Positions 25,140 to 33,771 of a DNA stretch of 60,065 bases are shown here, in pieces. Below the pieces are notes generated by a model. That model saw only the letters and a list, made by a program, of their open reading frames with translations, was not told the origin of the DNA and did not search any database. A program made the position numbers and the translations under genes. Location: NCBI GenBank assembly GCA_022842205.1, contig JALHQA010000011.1, positions 1-60,065 of the forward strand, written 5' to 3'. The DNA is from Hyphomicrobiales bacterium. Lineage in GTDB: Bacteria > Pseudomonadota > Alphaproteobacteria > Rhizobiales > Methylopilaceae. The first letter of the stretch is position 1. Every line of letters begins with the position of its first letter.

Positions 25140-27152
25140 TCAGGCCGCCTGGACGCCCTCAAGGAAGCCGCGGACGGCCTCTTCAAGCTGTCCGGCTTCG
25201 CGCGACAGGCCCGACGCAAGCTCCGCGACATCGTCGGCCACCGCGCGGGCGCTTTCCGCCGCGCCTTCGACGGTTTCCATGGCTGCGGCGCCGGTCTGCG
25301 CCTCGCCGGAGGCGCGGGCGACGTTGCCGGCGATCGAACGCACCGCTGCGTTCTGCTCCTCGACTGCGCCGGCCACGGCGGCGGCGATCTGCGACATTTC
25401 CTCGATGATGCCGGAAACACGTTCCATGGCGACGCCGGCTTCGCCGGACGCTTCCTGGATGGCGCCGATCTGGCGGGCGATTTCCTCGGTCGCGTTGGCG
25501 GTCTGCGAAGCGAGGCTTTTGACTTCCTGCGCGACGACCGCAAAGCCCTTGCCGGCCTCTCCGGCGCGCGCCGCCTCGATGGTGGCGTTGAGCGCGAGCA
25601 GATTGGTCTGCGCGGCGATCGCCTGGATGAGATTGACGACCTCGCCGATGCGCGTCGCGGAACTTGCAAGCGCCGACATTGTCTCGACCGTCTTGTTGGC
25701 CTCGACGACGGCGCGCGACGACACCTCGGTCGATTTCGATGCCTGCTGGTCGATTTCCTGGATCGACAGCGCGAGTTCCTCGGCGCCGCCGGCGGCGGCG
25801 GTTACGTTCGCGGACGCGCTGCTCGCGGCGGTCCCGGCCGCGCGCGCTTCTTCCGACACCTTGCTCGAAGCATCGACGAGACCGGCGGCCGTGCCTTCAA
25901 GTTGCGTCGCCGCAGCGCGCACGCCGGCGATCGCGGCGTCCGCGCGCGTTTCGAAGCCGCGTACGAGTTCCTCGACCGCGCGGGCACGGGCCTCGCGCTG
26001 CGTCTGGGCGGCGGCCTGTTCGTTGGCGAGACGTTCGCGTTCGATCGCGTTGTCGCGGAAAACAAGAACCGCGCGCGCCATGGCGGCGAGTTCGTCGCGG
26101 CCTGTGGACTGGACCTTGATATTGGTGTCGCCCTCGGCGAGGCGGCGCATCGCGCTGGTCAGCTGATCGATCGGGCGTGTCACCGCGCGGCCGATGACGA
26201 AACCGAGCGCCGAACAGATCAGCACGGCGGCGGCGATGATCGCCAGCGCGATCATATTGGTGTACTGCTCCGCTTGCTGACGCTGCTCGACCGTGGCCGT
26301 GCGGCCATCGCGCGCGAACGCAAGCAGCGACGAGGTGTTCATCGACACGCTTTCCAGAACGTCGCCCGTGATAAGCGCGGCGGAGGCCTGCTCGGCTTTC
26401 GCCGCCTGCCACTCATTGAACAGGATCTGGTAGGCCTCGATGCCGGTGACGAGTTCTTCCTTCTTGCCGTCATCCAGCAGGCTGCCGCGAATCTGCTCGA
26501 TCAGCAGCGCGTTCTTCGCCTTGAAGGCTTCGGCCAGCGTCTTGTCGCCGGTGATGATGTAGCTCTTTTCGTCCTTGCGAACTTCCTGCACCGTCTTGGC
26601 GATCGCGTAGCTGTCCTCGCCCAGCGCATTCAGCTCCTGGTCGAGCTGCGTTTCGAGATCGGCGCCCGTCGATTGCAGACGCGCGTCCACACCCGGAGCC
26701 TTCGACGTGCCGAGCAGGTCCTGCGCCTTGACGATGCGGGCAAATGCTTCGTCTGTCTGTGCAAGGCCGTCGGCAAGTGTCGTTACGGTCGCCAGAAGGT
26801 TTTCGTCATCGGTATTGGCGCGAATGGATTCGATGGCGCGCGAGGCTTCCTTGTTGGCCTGCGCGAACGTGCCTTTGGCGCCATCGCTGGCGCGCATGCG
26901 GAACTCGGCGACGGCCGCGGCCATGGTTGCGAGCTGGCCGCGGAACCGTTCCACTTCGGTCGAGATTTCGGAATAGCGGTCCGCCTTCTCGATGGCGGCG
27001 TTGACCTGACCCTGGCCGATCCAATAGGTCGCGGCGACAATCAGCAGCGCGGCGAGTGGTGCGATGGAGAGCAATGCAATGCGAGTACGCACCGACGACA
27101 GGAACGCCGGAAGCTGAACTCGCGCAAAAACGGCGCGCAAACGAGGCGGCAT
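25140..27152 (-). CDS. Methyl-accepting chemotaxis protein
   Basis: A 670-residue receptor: N-terminal membrane helix about 22-44, a helical periplasmic sensor with [14 protein letters not shown] near 195 (helical-bundle type), a second helix near 300-325, HAMP ([24 protein letters not shown]), a linker, then the signalling domain with the hairpin tip [24 protein letters not shown] near 550. It senses an unknown ligand and controls CheA. ATG 27152 has GGGGGAA upstream; an earlier in-frame TTG lacks support. No che genes are nearby. Confidence 0.93.
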   Translation of the reverse strand: MPPRLRAVFARVQLPAFLSSVRTRIALLSIAPLAALLIVAATYWIGQGQVNAAIEKADRYSEISTEVERFRGQLATMAAAVAEFRMRASDGAKGTFAQANKEASRAIESIRANTDDENLLATVTTLADGLAQTDEAFARIVKAQDLLGTSKAPGVDARLQSTGADLETQLDQELNALGEDSYAIAKTVQEVRKDEKSYIITGDKTLAEAFKAKNALLIEQIRGSLLDDGKKEELVTGIEAYQILFNEWQAAKAEQASAALITGDVLESVSMNTSSLLAFARDGRTATVEQRQQAEQYTNMIALAIIAAAVLICSALGFVIGRAVTRPIDQLTSAMRRLAEGDTNIKVQSTGRDELAAMARAVLVFRDNAIERERLANEQAAAQTQREARARAVEELVRGFETRADAAIAGVRAAATQLEGTAAGLVDASSKVSEEARAAGTAASSASANVTAAAGGAEELALSIQEIDQQASKSTEVSSRAVVEANKTVETMSALASSATRIGEVVNLIQAIAAQTNLLALNATIEAARAGEAGKGFAVVAQEVKSLASQTANATEEIARQIGAIQEASGEAGVAMERVSGIIEEMSQIAAAVAGAVEEQNAAVRSIAGNVARASGEAQTGAAAMETVEGAAESARAVADDVAELASGLSREAGQLEEAVRGFLEGVQAA

Positions 27153-27313
27153 CGCAAAATTCCCCCAAGACCCCAACGCGGATTTTCCCGCTGTATGGCC
27201 GCGAAGCTAGGGGTTTTGGCTTAACAGACGGTTGCCGGTAAGTTGCGGAACCCGAACGCCGGCGCAACGATTGGTAACAACGGCTGCGCCGCAAATGGAG
27301 AGCGGACAAAATC

Positions 27314-27817
27314 ATGAACGTTACCAAGAATTTCCAGACCGGGCGTCTGCATTCGCCCCTCACGTTCCTGCTCGCGCTTTTTATTTGTTTTGGCGCCGCC
27401 CGGCTCGGTTCTTTCGCCACGACACCCAATCTCGATTGGTACGCGACGCTCGCAAAGCCCGCATTCACGCCGCCCAACTGGGCGTTCCCCGTCGCCTGGA
27501 CGATCCTCTTTGCGCTGATGGCGATATCCTTGTGGCGCATCGTCAGGGTGTCCGGCGGCTGGATCGCCGGAAACCGGACGCTCATTGCCTTCTTCGTCCA
27601 GCTCCTCCTCAACATTGCCTGGTCGTTCGCGTTTTTCGGGGCTCGCGACCCGGCTTCGGGCCTCGTCGTCATTCTATTGCTCATTCCGGCCATCGTCTGG
27701 ACCATGGTCGTCTTCGGACGAAAGGACGCGGCGTCCGGATGGCTTCTTGCGCCGTATCTGATTTGGGTGATCTATGCGGCTACCCTAAACGCCGCCATCT
27801 GGCGCCTGAACGTGTGA
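27314..27817 (+). CDS. TspO/MBR family membrane protein
   Basis: A 167-residue five-helix protein with the family phrases WYATLAKPAFTPPNWAFPVAWTILF (residues 43-67), LNIAWSFAFFGARDP and YAATLNAAIWRLN. TspO proteins bind porphyrins and act in tetrapyrrole and stress responses in bacteria. It begins a rightward run with the HIG1-like gene 4 bp downstream and the rhomboid gene. Confidence 0.92.
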   Translation: MNVTKNFQTGRLHSPLTFLLALFICFGAARLGSFATTPNLDWYATLAKPAFTPPNWAFPVAWTILFALMAISLWRIVRVSGGWIAGNRTLIAFFVQLLLNIAWSFAFFGARDPASGLVVILLLIPAIVWTMVVFGRKDAASGWLLAPYLIWVIYAATLNAAIWRLNV

Positions 27818-27821
27818 ACTC

Positions 27822-28004
27822 ATGGAAACTGCCTTTGTTGTCGTTGCATTGGCCGCCGTCGCTGTCGTGCTGGTCATGGGACTCTGGAACATGATGAGAG
27901 GCGGCTCGCCCGTCCGCTCCCAGAACCTGATGCGCTGGCGCGTGCTGTTGCAGGCCGTCGCAATCGGCGTGATCATGATCACGCTCTGGGCGCTCGGCCG
28001 CTAG
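27822..28004 (+). CDS. HIG1-like twin-transmembrane small protein
   Basis: 60 residues with two hydrophobic helices (2-22 and 40-58) joined by WNMMRGGSPVRSQNLMRWRVLLQ. The RGGS..RSQ..MRWRV loop is the bacterial form of the HIG1 (hypoxia-induced) domain, associated in mitochondria with respiratory complexes III/IV. A role in cytochrome oxidase assembly is possible but unproven here. Confidence 0.8.
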   Translation: METAFVVVALAAVAVVLVMGLWNMMRGGSPVRSQNLMRWRVLLQAVAIGVIMITLWALGR

Positions 28005-28035
28005 ACCGGGACCTTGCAGGGCAAGGGGGCTTGCC

Positions 28036-28737
28036 TTGGTCTTTGTGCCGCTGCGCGACGACAACCCGCGCCTTCTGATCCGCTACCCGTTTGTCGCGTG
28101 GGGGCTGCTTGCGATCAATACGGCGATATTTCTGCTGTTCCAGTCGGGTTATGTCTTCGACCTGACCGAAGACGCGACATACGGCTTCGGACTGATCCCG
28201 GCCGTGATCACCGGCGCCGCGGAACTGCCGTCCGATCTCTCCTTCATTCCGCCGGCGCTGACCTTCGTCACCTCGCTGTTTCTCCACGGCGATCCGTTTC
28301 ACCTGATCGGCAACCTGCTCTTCATCTTCGTCTTCGCCGATAATGTCGAAGACTCGATGGGGCATCTGCGTTTTGCTGTTTTCTACCTTCTGTGCGGAGC
28401 GGCGGGTTCGGCGGCGCACATCGCCTTTATGCCGCTATCCGAAGCACCGATCATCGGCGCGTCCGGGTCGGTATCCGGCATCGTCGCGTCCTATCTTCTG
28501 CTGCATCCGCGCGTGAAGATGTGGATTCTGCTGTTCGGTCGCATTCCGCTCCGCGTCACCGCGTTCTGGGTGATCGGCGTATGGGTCGCCGCGCAGGCGG
28601 CCGGCGTTGTGTCCGGTACGGACGAGACGACCGGATGGTGGGCACATCTTGGCGGATTTGCTGCGGGCATCGCCCTCACGCCGCTGTTCAAGCGCGCCGA
28701 GGTGCCGTGGTTCGGTCGCGCGCCAAAAACGATCTGA
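28036..28737 (+). CDS. Rhomboid-family intramembrane serine protease
   Basis: A 233-residue protein with six helices. The HGDPFHLIGNLLFIFVF segment near 95-111, the nucleophile motif GASGSVSG near 148-155 and the catalytic His in WWAHLGGFAAGI near 203-214 are all present, so it should be active. Start is TTG at 28036 behind AAGGGGG. Rhomboids cleave within membrane helices; the substrate is unknown. Confidence 0.92.
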   Translation: MVFVPLRDDNPRLLIRYPFVAWGLLAINTAIFLLFQSGYVFDLTEDATYGFGLIPAVITGAAELPSDLSFIPPALTFVTSLFLHGDPFHLIGNLLFIFVFADNVEDSMGHLRFAVFYLLCGAAGSAAHIAFMPLSEAPIIGASGSVSGIVASYLLLHPRVKMWILLFGRIPLRVTAFWVIGVWVAAQAAGVVSGTDETTGWWAHLGGFAAGIALTPLFKRAEVPWFGRAPKTI

Positions 28738-28783
28738 TTTTTTGGGGAGGTCGTCGGCGCGCCGCGCCGGAAGAAAACCGCGC

Positions 28784-28808
28784 CCCGGAAGCGCGCCGCG
28801 CTTCCGGG
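28784..28808. terminator. Strong hairpin between rhomboid and the BrnA-like gene
   Basis: CCCGGAAGCG (28784-28793) and CGCTTCCGGG (28799-28808) form a perfect 10-bp stem with loop CGCCG. It lies 15 bp beyond the stop of the leftward small gene and about 46 bp after rhomboid. There is no T-run. Confidence 0.6.
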
Positions 28809-28823
28809 ACTGCGGATCGTGCC

Positions 28824-29054
28824 TCAGAGGCCGCGCTTGCCCGCATAGGCGCGCAGAACCTTGTTGATCTCGGTCTGGTACTTGTCGGCCTGCTTCTTGA
28901 ACCAGGACACGACATCGGTGTCGAGGCGGATCGTGACCGACTGCTTGGTCGACTTCGACGCGGCGGCGCCGCGCTTGACGGCCGGCTTCTTGGCCGCGGT
29001 TTTCTTGACGGGCTTGGCCGCCTTGCGAACGGGTTTACGAGCCTTCTTGGCCAT
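28824..29054 (-). CDS. Orphan BrnA-like antitoxin/DNA-binding protein with histone-like tail
   Basis: 76 residues from ATG 29054, with AAAGGA upstream. Residues 1-38 are Lys/Ala/Arg/Pro-rich (MAKKARKPVRKAAKPVKKTA...), and the rest is a ribbon-helix-helix domain: strand SVTIRLDTDVVSWFKKQ and helix YQTEINKVLRAYAGK, the BrnA pattern. BrnA normally neutralises the BrnT RNase and represses its own operon. No BrnT-like gene is adjacent on either side, so it may be a solitary chromatin-like regulator. A palindrome upstream fits autorepression. Confidence 0.8.
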   Translation of the reverse strand: MAKKARKPVRKAAKPVKKTAAKKPAVKRGAAASKSTKQSVTIRLDTDVVSWFKKQADKYQTEINKVLRAYAGKRGL

Positions 29055-29072
29055 TGTTTGACGTCCTTTCAT

Positions 29073-29092
29073 AAAGGGGAGACCTCCCCTTT
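29073..29092. promoter_or_regulatory. Palindromic site upstream of the BrnA-like gene
   Basis: AAAGGGGAG (29073-29081) and CTCCCCTTT (29084-29092) are perfect inverted repeats separated by AC. The site starts 18 bp from the start codon, between it and a possible promoter region, where ribbon-helix-helix proteins usually bind their own operators. Confidence 0.55.
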
Positions 29093-29236
29093 AGGTGCGT
29101 ACATACTGGAATGCAAGCGCTTTTTTGTGATTAGCGCGGCGCTACCCGTAACGAATTGTTGACTTTATGGCAAGTGCCTGTGCGTCCGCACGCCCGATTC
29201 TGGCATTATAGGGATGTCAGTTGGGAGTGCGTACCT

Positions 29237-29428
29237 ATGAATCCCGTTGCCGCCAACGCCTCGGCCGCCGCCATTCTCGATGGCTACCGGCGCGCGATGT
29301 CTGAGCATACCCCGGTCGTGCAGGAGCCGGGGCCGCTTACTCAAATTATCGAGAGCGCAACGGAACACGCGCAGGGATTGCCGCCACGCCTGCCCGGCAC
29401 GGGCGAGCGACTCGACCGTACGGCCTGA
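29237..29428 (+). CDS. Small protein of unknown function upstream of yjfB-like gene
   Basis: 63 residues starting MNPVAANASAAAILDGYRRAMSE, helical in the first third and Pro-rich later. No signal or membrane segment and no recognised domain. It precedes the YjfB-like gene by 52 bp on the same strand and may share its transcript. ATG 29237 is preferred; the frame stays open upstream without ribosome-site support. Confidence 0.5.
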   Translation: MNPVAANASAAAILDGYRRAMSEHTPVVQEPGPLTQIIESATEHAQGLPPRLPGTGERLDRTA

Positions 29429-29480
29429 ATTTTCAACGAAAATTAACTGTCGCTTTACGCACAGAGGTCAATTTCGGCGC

Positions 29481-29675
29481 ATGGACACGTCCGCACTCGC
29501 CGCCACCATGGCCGGCATGCAGAGCGCCGCGACGGCGCAGCAGATGTCGCTGCTCGCCGTTCAGCAGGCGAACGCGATGGCGCAGGTCGCGGTCAATCTT
29601 CTGGCGGACGCCGCCGAGGCGGGTAAGGCGCTGGTTGCGCCCGGTATTGGCGCCGCCGTGGACCGGAGCGCATGA
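29481..29675 (+). CDS. YjfB-family putative motility protein
   Basis: 64 residues: MDTSALAATMAGMQSAATAQQMSL then QQANAMAQVAVNLLADAA. This is the compact two-helix pattern of YjfB (PF14070), which is linked to motility genes in Bacillus and proteobacteria, although its molecular role is not established. It is followed 1 bp later by another small gene. No flagellar genes lie in the window. Confidence 0.75.
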   Translation: MDTSALAATMAGMQSAATAQQMSLLAVQQANAMAQVAVNLLADAAEAGKALVAPGIGAAVDRSA

Positions 29676-29676
29676 C

Positions 29677-29946
29677 ATGAGCTTCGAAATCAGCAAGAAC
29701 GGCTACTTCATGTACAAGCCGAGCTGGCAGCAGTCGCCCGGCGCGCGGATGAAGGCGGCCAATCGCGCCACATCGGATGCCTATTACGAGAACTTCTCGA
29801 CGCTCGGCTCCAATTTGCTCACGGCCATGAATAATCAGACATCCTCGATGATGGACATCACGACCAAGATCGTGACCGAGCGGCTTCAGGATCAGTACGC
29901 CAAGAAGCTCGAACAGGCCCAGGCTGGCCTCGACGTTATCGTCTAG
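29677..29946 (+). CDS. Small conserved-looking partner of the YjfB-like protein
   Basis: 89 residues beginning MSFEISKNGYFMYKPSWQQS. The middle to end is amphipathic helix rich in Thr, Gln and Asn (SNLLTAMNNQTSSMMDITTKIVTERLQDQYAKKL), similar in character to flagellin or flagellar rod-associated coiled coils. No named family is recognised. Start is 1 bp after the yjfB-like stop, so the two are translationally linked. It converges on tlpA with a 4-bp overlap of stops. Confidence 0.65.
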   Translation: MSFEISKNGYFMYKPSWQQSPGARMKAANRATSDAYYENFSTLGSNLLTAMNNQTSSMMDITTKIVTERLQDQYAKKLEQAQAGLDVIV

Positions 29947-30575
29947 CCGCCGATCGCGGCGCGGATCAGCGCCTTCGCATCGTCCGACGCCCAATCCGCC
30001 GGTCCCGGCAGATAGCCGATCTCGCAGCCCTCCTTATCGATCAGCAGGGTCGTCGGCAGTCCCACGGCCCGGCCCGCCACCTTGAGATCCTGGAAGATCC
30101 GCGCTGTTTCGTCGGCATAGAAGGCGAGCGCCGAGATGTTCAGTTCCTTCAGGAATTCCCTCGGCTTATCAAGCCCCTGCGTGTCGATCGTCACCGCCGC
30201 CACGGTAAAGGCCTCGCCGCCCAGCTCCTGCTGAAGCGCGTTCAGCGCCGGCATTTCCTCGCGGCACGGCGCGCACCAGGTCGCCCAGAGATTCAGCAGC
30301 ACCGTCTTGCCGGCGAAATCGGCCAGCGAAACGTCCCGTCCCTCGCCGTCCTTGAAGCGCAGCGGAGGCAGTTTCCGGGGCTGGTCGGGCACCAGGACGC
30401 CTGCCACCTGGCCCCGGGCCAGCGGCTTCAGCCGGTCGGTGACGCTGCGGTCCGTTGAGCATAGCGCCGCAGTTTCGTTGCGCCCGCCGCCATTTGTCAT
30501 GTACATCGCGCCAACGCCCGCGACCGCCCCGAGCACGGCGGCGAGCGTGATGATGCGTGCCGGTGATATCTTCAT
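29943..30575 (-). CDS. tlpA: TlpA-family thiol-disulfide oxidoreductase, membrane anchored
   Basis: A 210-residue protein with an uncleaved N-terminal anchor (residues 6-26) and a thioredoxin domain with active site WCAPC (Cys101, Cys104) and the cis-Pro region [12 protein letters not shown]. TlpA of rhizobia reduces periplasmic copper chaperones and CoxB during cytochrome aa3 oxidase assembly. Placed divergent from argH, as commonly seen in Bradyrhizobium relatives. Confidence 0.88.
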   Translation of the reverse strand: MKISPARIITLAAVLGAVAGVGAMYMTNGGGRNETAALCSTDRSVTDRLKPLARGQVAGVLVPDQPRKLPPLRFKDGEGRDVSLADFAGKTVLLNLWATWCAPCREEMPALNALQQELGGEAFTVAAVTIDTQGLDKPREFLKELNISALAFYADETARIFQDLKVAGRAVGLPTTLLIDKEGCEIGYLPGPADWASDDAKALIRAAIGG

Positions 30576-30613
30576 CGTCCTGGAATTCCGTACACGCCTC
30601 GAAAGGGCAAGAC

Positions 30614-32005
30614 ATGAGCAACAAGATGTGGGGCGGGCGGTTCAGCCAGAGCCCCGACGCCGCGCTCGAGGCCATCAATGCCTCGATCGACTTCGACCGG
30701 CGCTTCTATGCTCAGGATATCCGCGCCTCGCAAGCCCATGTGGCGATGCTCGCCAAGTCCGGCATTGTTCCAAAGTCGGATGCGAAGGCCATTTCGGACG
30801 GCCTCGGCAAGGTGCTGAAGGAGATCGAGGCCGGCACGTTCACGTTTTCGCGCGCGCTTGAGGACATTCATCTGAACGTCGAATCCCGCCTTGCCGAGAT
30901 CATCGGCCCGGCGGCGGGACGTCTTCACACCGCCCGCTCGCGCAACGACCAGGTCGCGACCGATTTCCGCCTGTATGTGCGCGATGCCATCGACGCGCTC
31001 GATGCCATGCTGGCCGAACTTCAGCTCAGGCTCGCCGAGAAGGCGCTTGAGCATGCCGGCACGGTCATGCCGGGCTTCACCCATCTGCAGAGCGCGCAGC
31101 CGGTCACCTTCGGCCATCATCTCCTCGCCTATGTCGAGATGTTCGCGCGCGACCGTGGACGTTTTGCCGATGCGCGCGTCCGGCTCAACGAAAGCCCGCT
31201 CGGCGCCGCGGCCCTCGCCGGCACCGGTTTTCCCATCGACCGCGCGATGACAGCGAAGGCGCTCGGCTTTGCGCGGCCGATGGCCAATTCGCTCGATGCG
31301 GTGTCCGCACGCGATTTCGTGCTTGAAGTGCTGTCGGCGACCGCCATCGCCTCGACGCATCTGTCACGCATCGCCGAGGAGATCGTGATCTGGACGACGC
31401 CGCAATTCGGCTTTGTCACGCTGTCGGACAAGTTCACGACCGGCTCGTCGATCATGCCGCAGAAGCGCAATCCGGACGCCGCCGAACTCGTGCGCGGCAA
31501 GACCGGCCGCGTCATCGGCGCGCTTGTCGCGCTTCTCACCGTCATCAAGGGGCTTCCGCTCGCCTATTCAAAGGACATGCAGGAGGACAAGGAAGGCACG
31601 TTCGACGCGCTCGACACGCTCGGCGTCACCATCGCCGCCATGACCGGCATGATCGCCGACATGAAGCCGAACTCCGACGCCATGAAGAACGCCGCCGGCG
31701 CCGGCTATTCGACCGCGACGGATCTCGCCGACTGGCTGGTGCGCGACCTCAAGCTGCCGTTCCGCGAGGCCCATCACGTCTCGGGGCGCATCGTCGCGCG
31801 TGCCGCGCGGTCGGGCGTCGCCCTCGAAGACCTGCCGCTCCACGAATTCCAGGCCGAGCATGCAAAAATCACCAAGGCGGTGTTCGGCGTTCTTGGCGCG
31901 GATAAGTCGGTGAAGAGCCGCACCTCGTTTGGCGGCACCGCCCCGGGCAATGTCACGCGCGAGGCCAAGAAGTGGCTCCGCAGGCTCGGCCGCAGCGCAA
32001 GCTGA
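30614..32005 (+). CDS. argH: Argininosuccinate lyase
   Basis: A 463-residue enzyme that cleaves argininosuccinate to arginine and fumarate, the last step of arginine synthesis. The fumarase-superfamily signature [11 protein letters not shown] is at 277-287, and MWGGRF opens the protein, with the SRNDQ substrate loop at 109-113. ATG 30614 was chosen because homologues start at [10 protein letters not shown]. Confidence 0.97.
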   Translation: MSNKMWGGRFSQSPDAALEAINASIDFDRRFYAQDIRASQAHVAMLAKSGIVPKSDAKAISDGLGKVLKEIEAGTFTFSRALEDIHLNVESRLAEIIGPAAGRLHTARSRNDQVATDFRLYVRDAIDALDAMLAELQLRLAEKALEHAGTVMPGFTHLQSAQPVTFGHHLLAYVEMFARDRGRFADARVRLNESPLGAAALAGTGFPIDRAMTAKALGFARPMANSLDAVSARDFVLEVLSATAIASTHLSRIAEEIVIWTTPQFGFVTLSDKFTTGSSIMPQKRNPDAAELVRGKTGRVIGALVALLTVIKGLPLAYSKDMQEDKEGTFDALDTLGVTIAAMTGMIADMKPNSDAMKNAAGAGYSTATDLADWLVRDLKLPFREAHHVSGRIVARAARSGVALEDLPLHEFQAEHAKITKAVFGVLGADKSVKSRTSFGGTAPGNVTREAKKWLRRLGRSAS

Positions 32006-32062
32006 GAACCGTGGCCTCGGAGCACTTGCGCTTTGAGGTCCTATCCATAAAAGTGCGCCCCC

Positions 32063-32404
32063 ATGGCATTGAACCTGTCCCTTTCGCCGGATTCGCGCCG
32101 CCGCCTTTATCTCGGGGCGGTCGTGCTCACGATGCTCGCAGCCGCCGGCTGCGGCCGTCGCGGCGCGCTTGAACCGCCGCCGGGCGCCTCCGTCGCGCCA
32201 AGGGCCGCGCAGCAGGAGCGCATGGTCGCTCCGGTCGCGCAGGTCACGGCCTCGGACTTTGCCGATCTCGACAATGAAGACCTTCTGATCGACGACCGGC
32301 CTCGCCGCAGCAGCGCCCAGGCGCCCGCCCCGGCCGTTGCGCCCGCGCCCGCCGATCCCTCGAAGCCGAGCAAACCCTTCCTCCTCGACGCTCTCGTGAA
32401 GTGA
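32063..32404 (+). CDS. Small lipoprotein, LptM-like
   Basis: 113 residues with a lipoprotein signal and lipobox LAAAGC (Cys at 30), directly followed by GRRGALEPPP. This 'CG..G.L..P' start is typical of LptM (YifL), which helps mature the LptD lipopolysaccharide exporter, and the position between argH and lysA matches its usual neighbourhood. The rest is Pro/Ala-rich and low complexity. Confidence 0.78.
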   Translation: MALNLSLSPDSRRRLYLGAVVLTMLAAAGCGRRGALEPPPGASVAPRAAQQERMVAPVAQVTASDFADLDNEDLLIDDRPRRSSAQAPAPAVAPAPADPSKPSKPFLLDALVK

Positions 32405-32417
32405 GCCGGACGGCTCC

Positions 32418-33683
32418 ATGCACCACTTCGCCTACCGCAGCGGCGTCCTTCATGCCGAGGATGTCAGTCTGGTCGCGCTCGCCGACCGCGTCGGCACGCC
32501 GGCCTATGTCTATTCGACGGCAACGCTCGAGCGGCACTACCGTGTGTTCTCCGAAGCCTTTTCCGGGCTCGACGCCCTGGTCTGCTATGCCGTCAAGGCG
32601 AACTCCAACCAGGCTGTACTGACAACGCTCGCGAAGATGGGCGCCGGCATGGATGTCGTGTCCGGCGGCGAGCTTTTGCGCGCGCTGACCGCGGGCGTTC
32701 CCGGCAATCGCATCACCTTTTCCGGCGTCGGCAAGACGCCCGATGAGATCGAGGATGCGCTCGCGGCGGAAATCTTCTGCTTCAACGTCGAGTCCGAACC
32801 CGAGCTCGAACTCCTGTCGAAGATCGCCGCGTCGAAGGGCGCCACCGCGAACATTTCCGTCCGCGTCAATCCGGACGTCGATGCCAAGACCCACGCCAAG
32901 ATCTCGACCGGCAAGTCCGAGAACAAGTTCGGCATCCCGTTCGAGGGCGCGCGCGAGGTCTATGCGCGCGCGGCGAACCTGCCCGGCATCAAGGTCACCG
33001 GCGTCGACATGCATATCGGCAGCCAGATCACCGAGGTGGCGCCCTTCGACGCCGCCTTTGCGCTGCTCGCCGAACTCGCGACGGCGCTGCGTGCCGACGG
33101 CCACGCCATCGATCACGTCGATGTCGGCGGCGGTCTCGGCATTCCCTACAAGCTCGACAACGAGCCGCCGCCGCTGCCCGACGACTACGCGGCCGTGGTG
33201 CGCAAGCATATCGGCCCGCTCGGCGTGAAGCTCGTGCTGGAGCCAGGCCGCCTGATCGCCGGCAATGCCGGCATCCTCCTGACGCGCGTGCTTTACGTGA
33301 AGGAAGGCGGCGCCAAGACCTTCGTCATCGTCGATGCCGGCATGAACGATCTCATCCGCCCGACGCTGTACGACGCCCATCACGACATCTGGCCGGTGAC
33401 GGAAAGCGCGCCCGGCGCCGACCGCGTTATCGCCGACGTCGTCGGCCCGGTCTGCGAGACCGGCGATTATCTCGCCCTCGACCGCTCGCTGCCGAAACTC
33501 GCCGCCGGCGATCTTGTCGCCGTCATGACCGCGGGTGCCTATGGCGCCACCCAGTCCTCGACCTACAATACGCGGCCCCTCGTCCCCGAGGTTCTGGTCA
33601 AGGGTGCCGACATGGCCGTGGTTCGCCCCCGCCTCGACGCCGAAGCCCTGATCGCCCTCGACCGGCTCCCGGACTGGCTCTGA
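32418..33683 (+). CDS. lysA: Diaminopimelate decarboxylase
   Basis: A 421-residue PLP enzyme converting meso-diaminopimelate to L-lysine. PLP Lys60 sits in CYAVKANSN; HIGSQI near 196, GGGLGIPY and EPGRLIAGNAG bind the cofactor phosphate, and the substrate Cys is in VCETGDYLA. It is 13 bp after the lptM-like gene, in an argH-lptM-lysA operon. Confidence 0.97.
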   Translation: MHHFAYRSGVLHAEDVSLVALADRVGTPAYVYSTATLERHYRVFSEAFSGLDALVCYAVKANSNQAVLTTLAKMGAGMDVVSGGELLRALTAGVPGNRITFSGVGKTPDEIEDALAAEIFCFNVESEPELELLSKIAASKGATANISVRVNPDVDAKTHAKISTGKSENKFGIPFEGAREVYARAANLPGIKVTGVDMHIGSQITEVAPFDAAFALLAELATALRADGHAIDHVDVGGGLGIPYKLDNEPPPLPDDYAAVVRKHIGPLGVKLVLEPGRLIAGNAGILLTRVLYVKEGGAKTFVIVDAGMNDLIRPTLYDAHHDIWPVTESAPGADRVIADVVGPVCETGDYLALDRSLPKLAAGDLVAVMTAGAYGATQSSTYNTRPLVPEVLVKGADMAVVRPRLDAEALIALDRLPDWL

Positions 33684-33771
33684 GCCCCGCAGGGACCGCA
33701 GTTCACAACTGCGCCATGCCCCTCGCCCGCCCCATTCGGGATGTTACAGTCCCTCCGATGAGGACATACCA

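Noticed and set aside
24447-27224. 925-codon rightward open frame
   Set aside because: It is antisense to the YihY-type protein and the chemotaxis receptor, both clear families, and its translation is Arg/Gly-rich without any motif; it reflects high GC at third codon positions.
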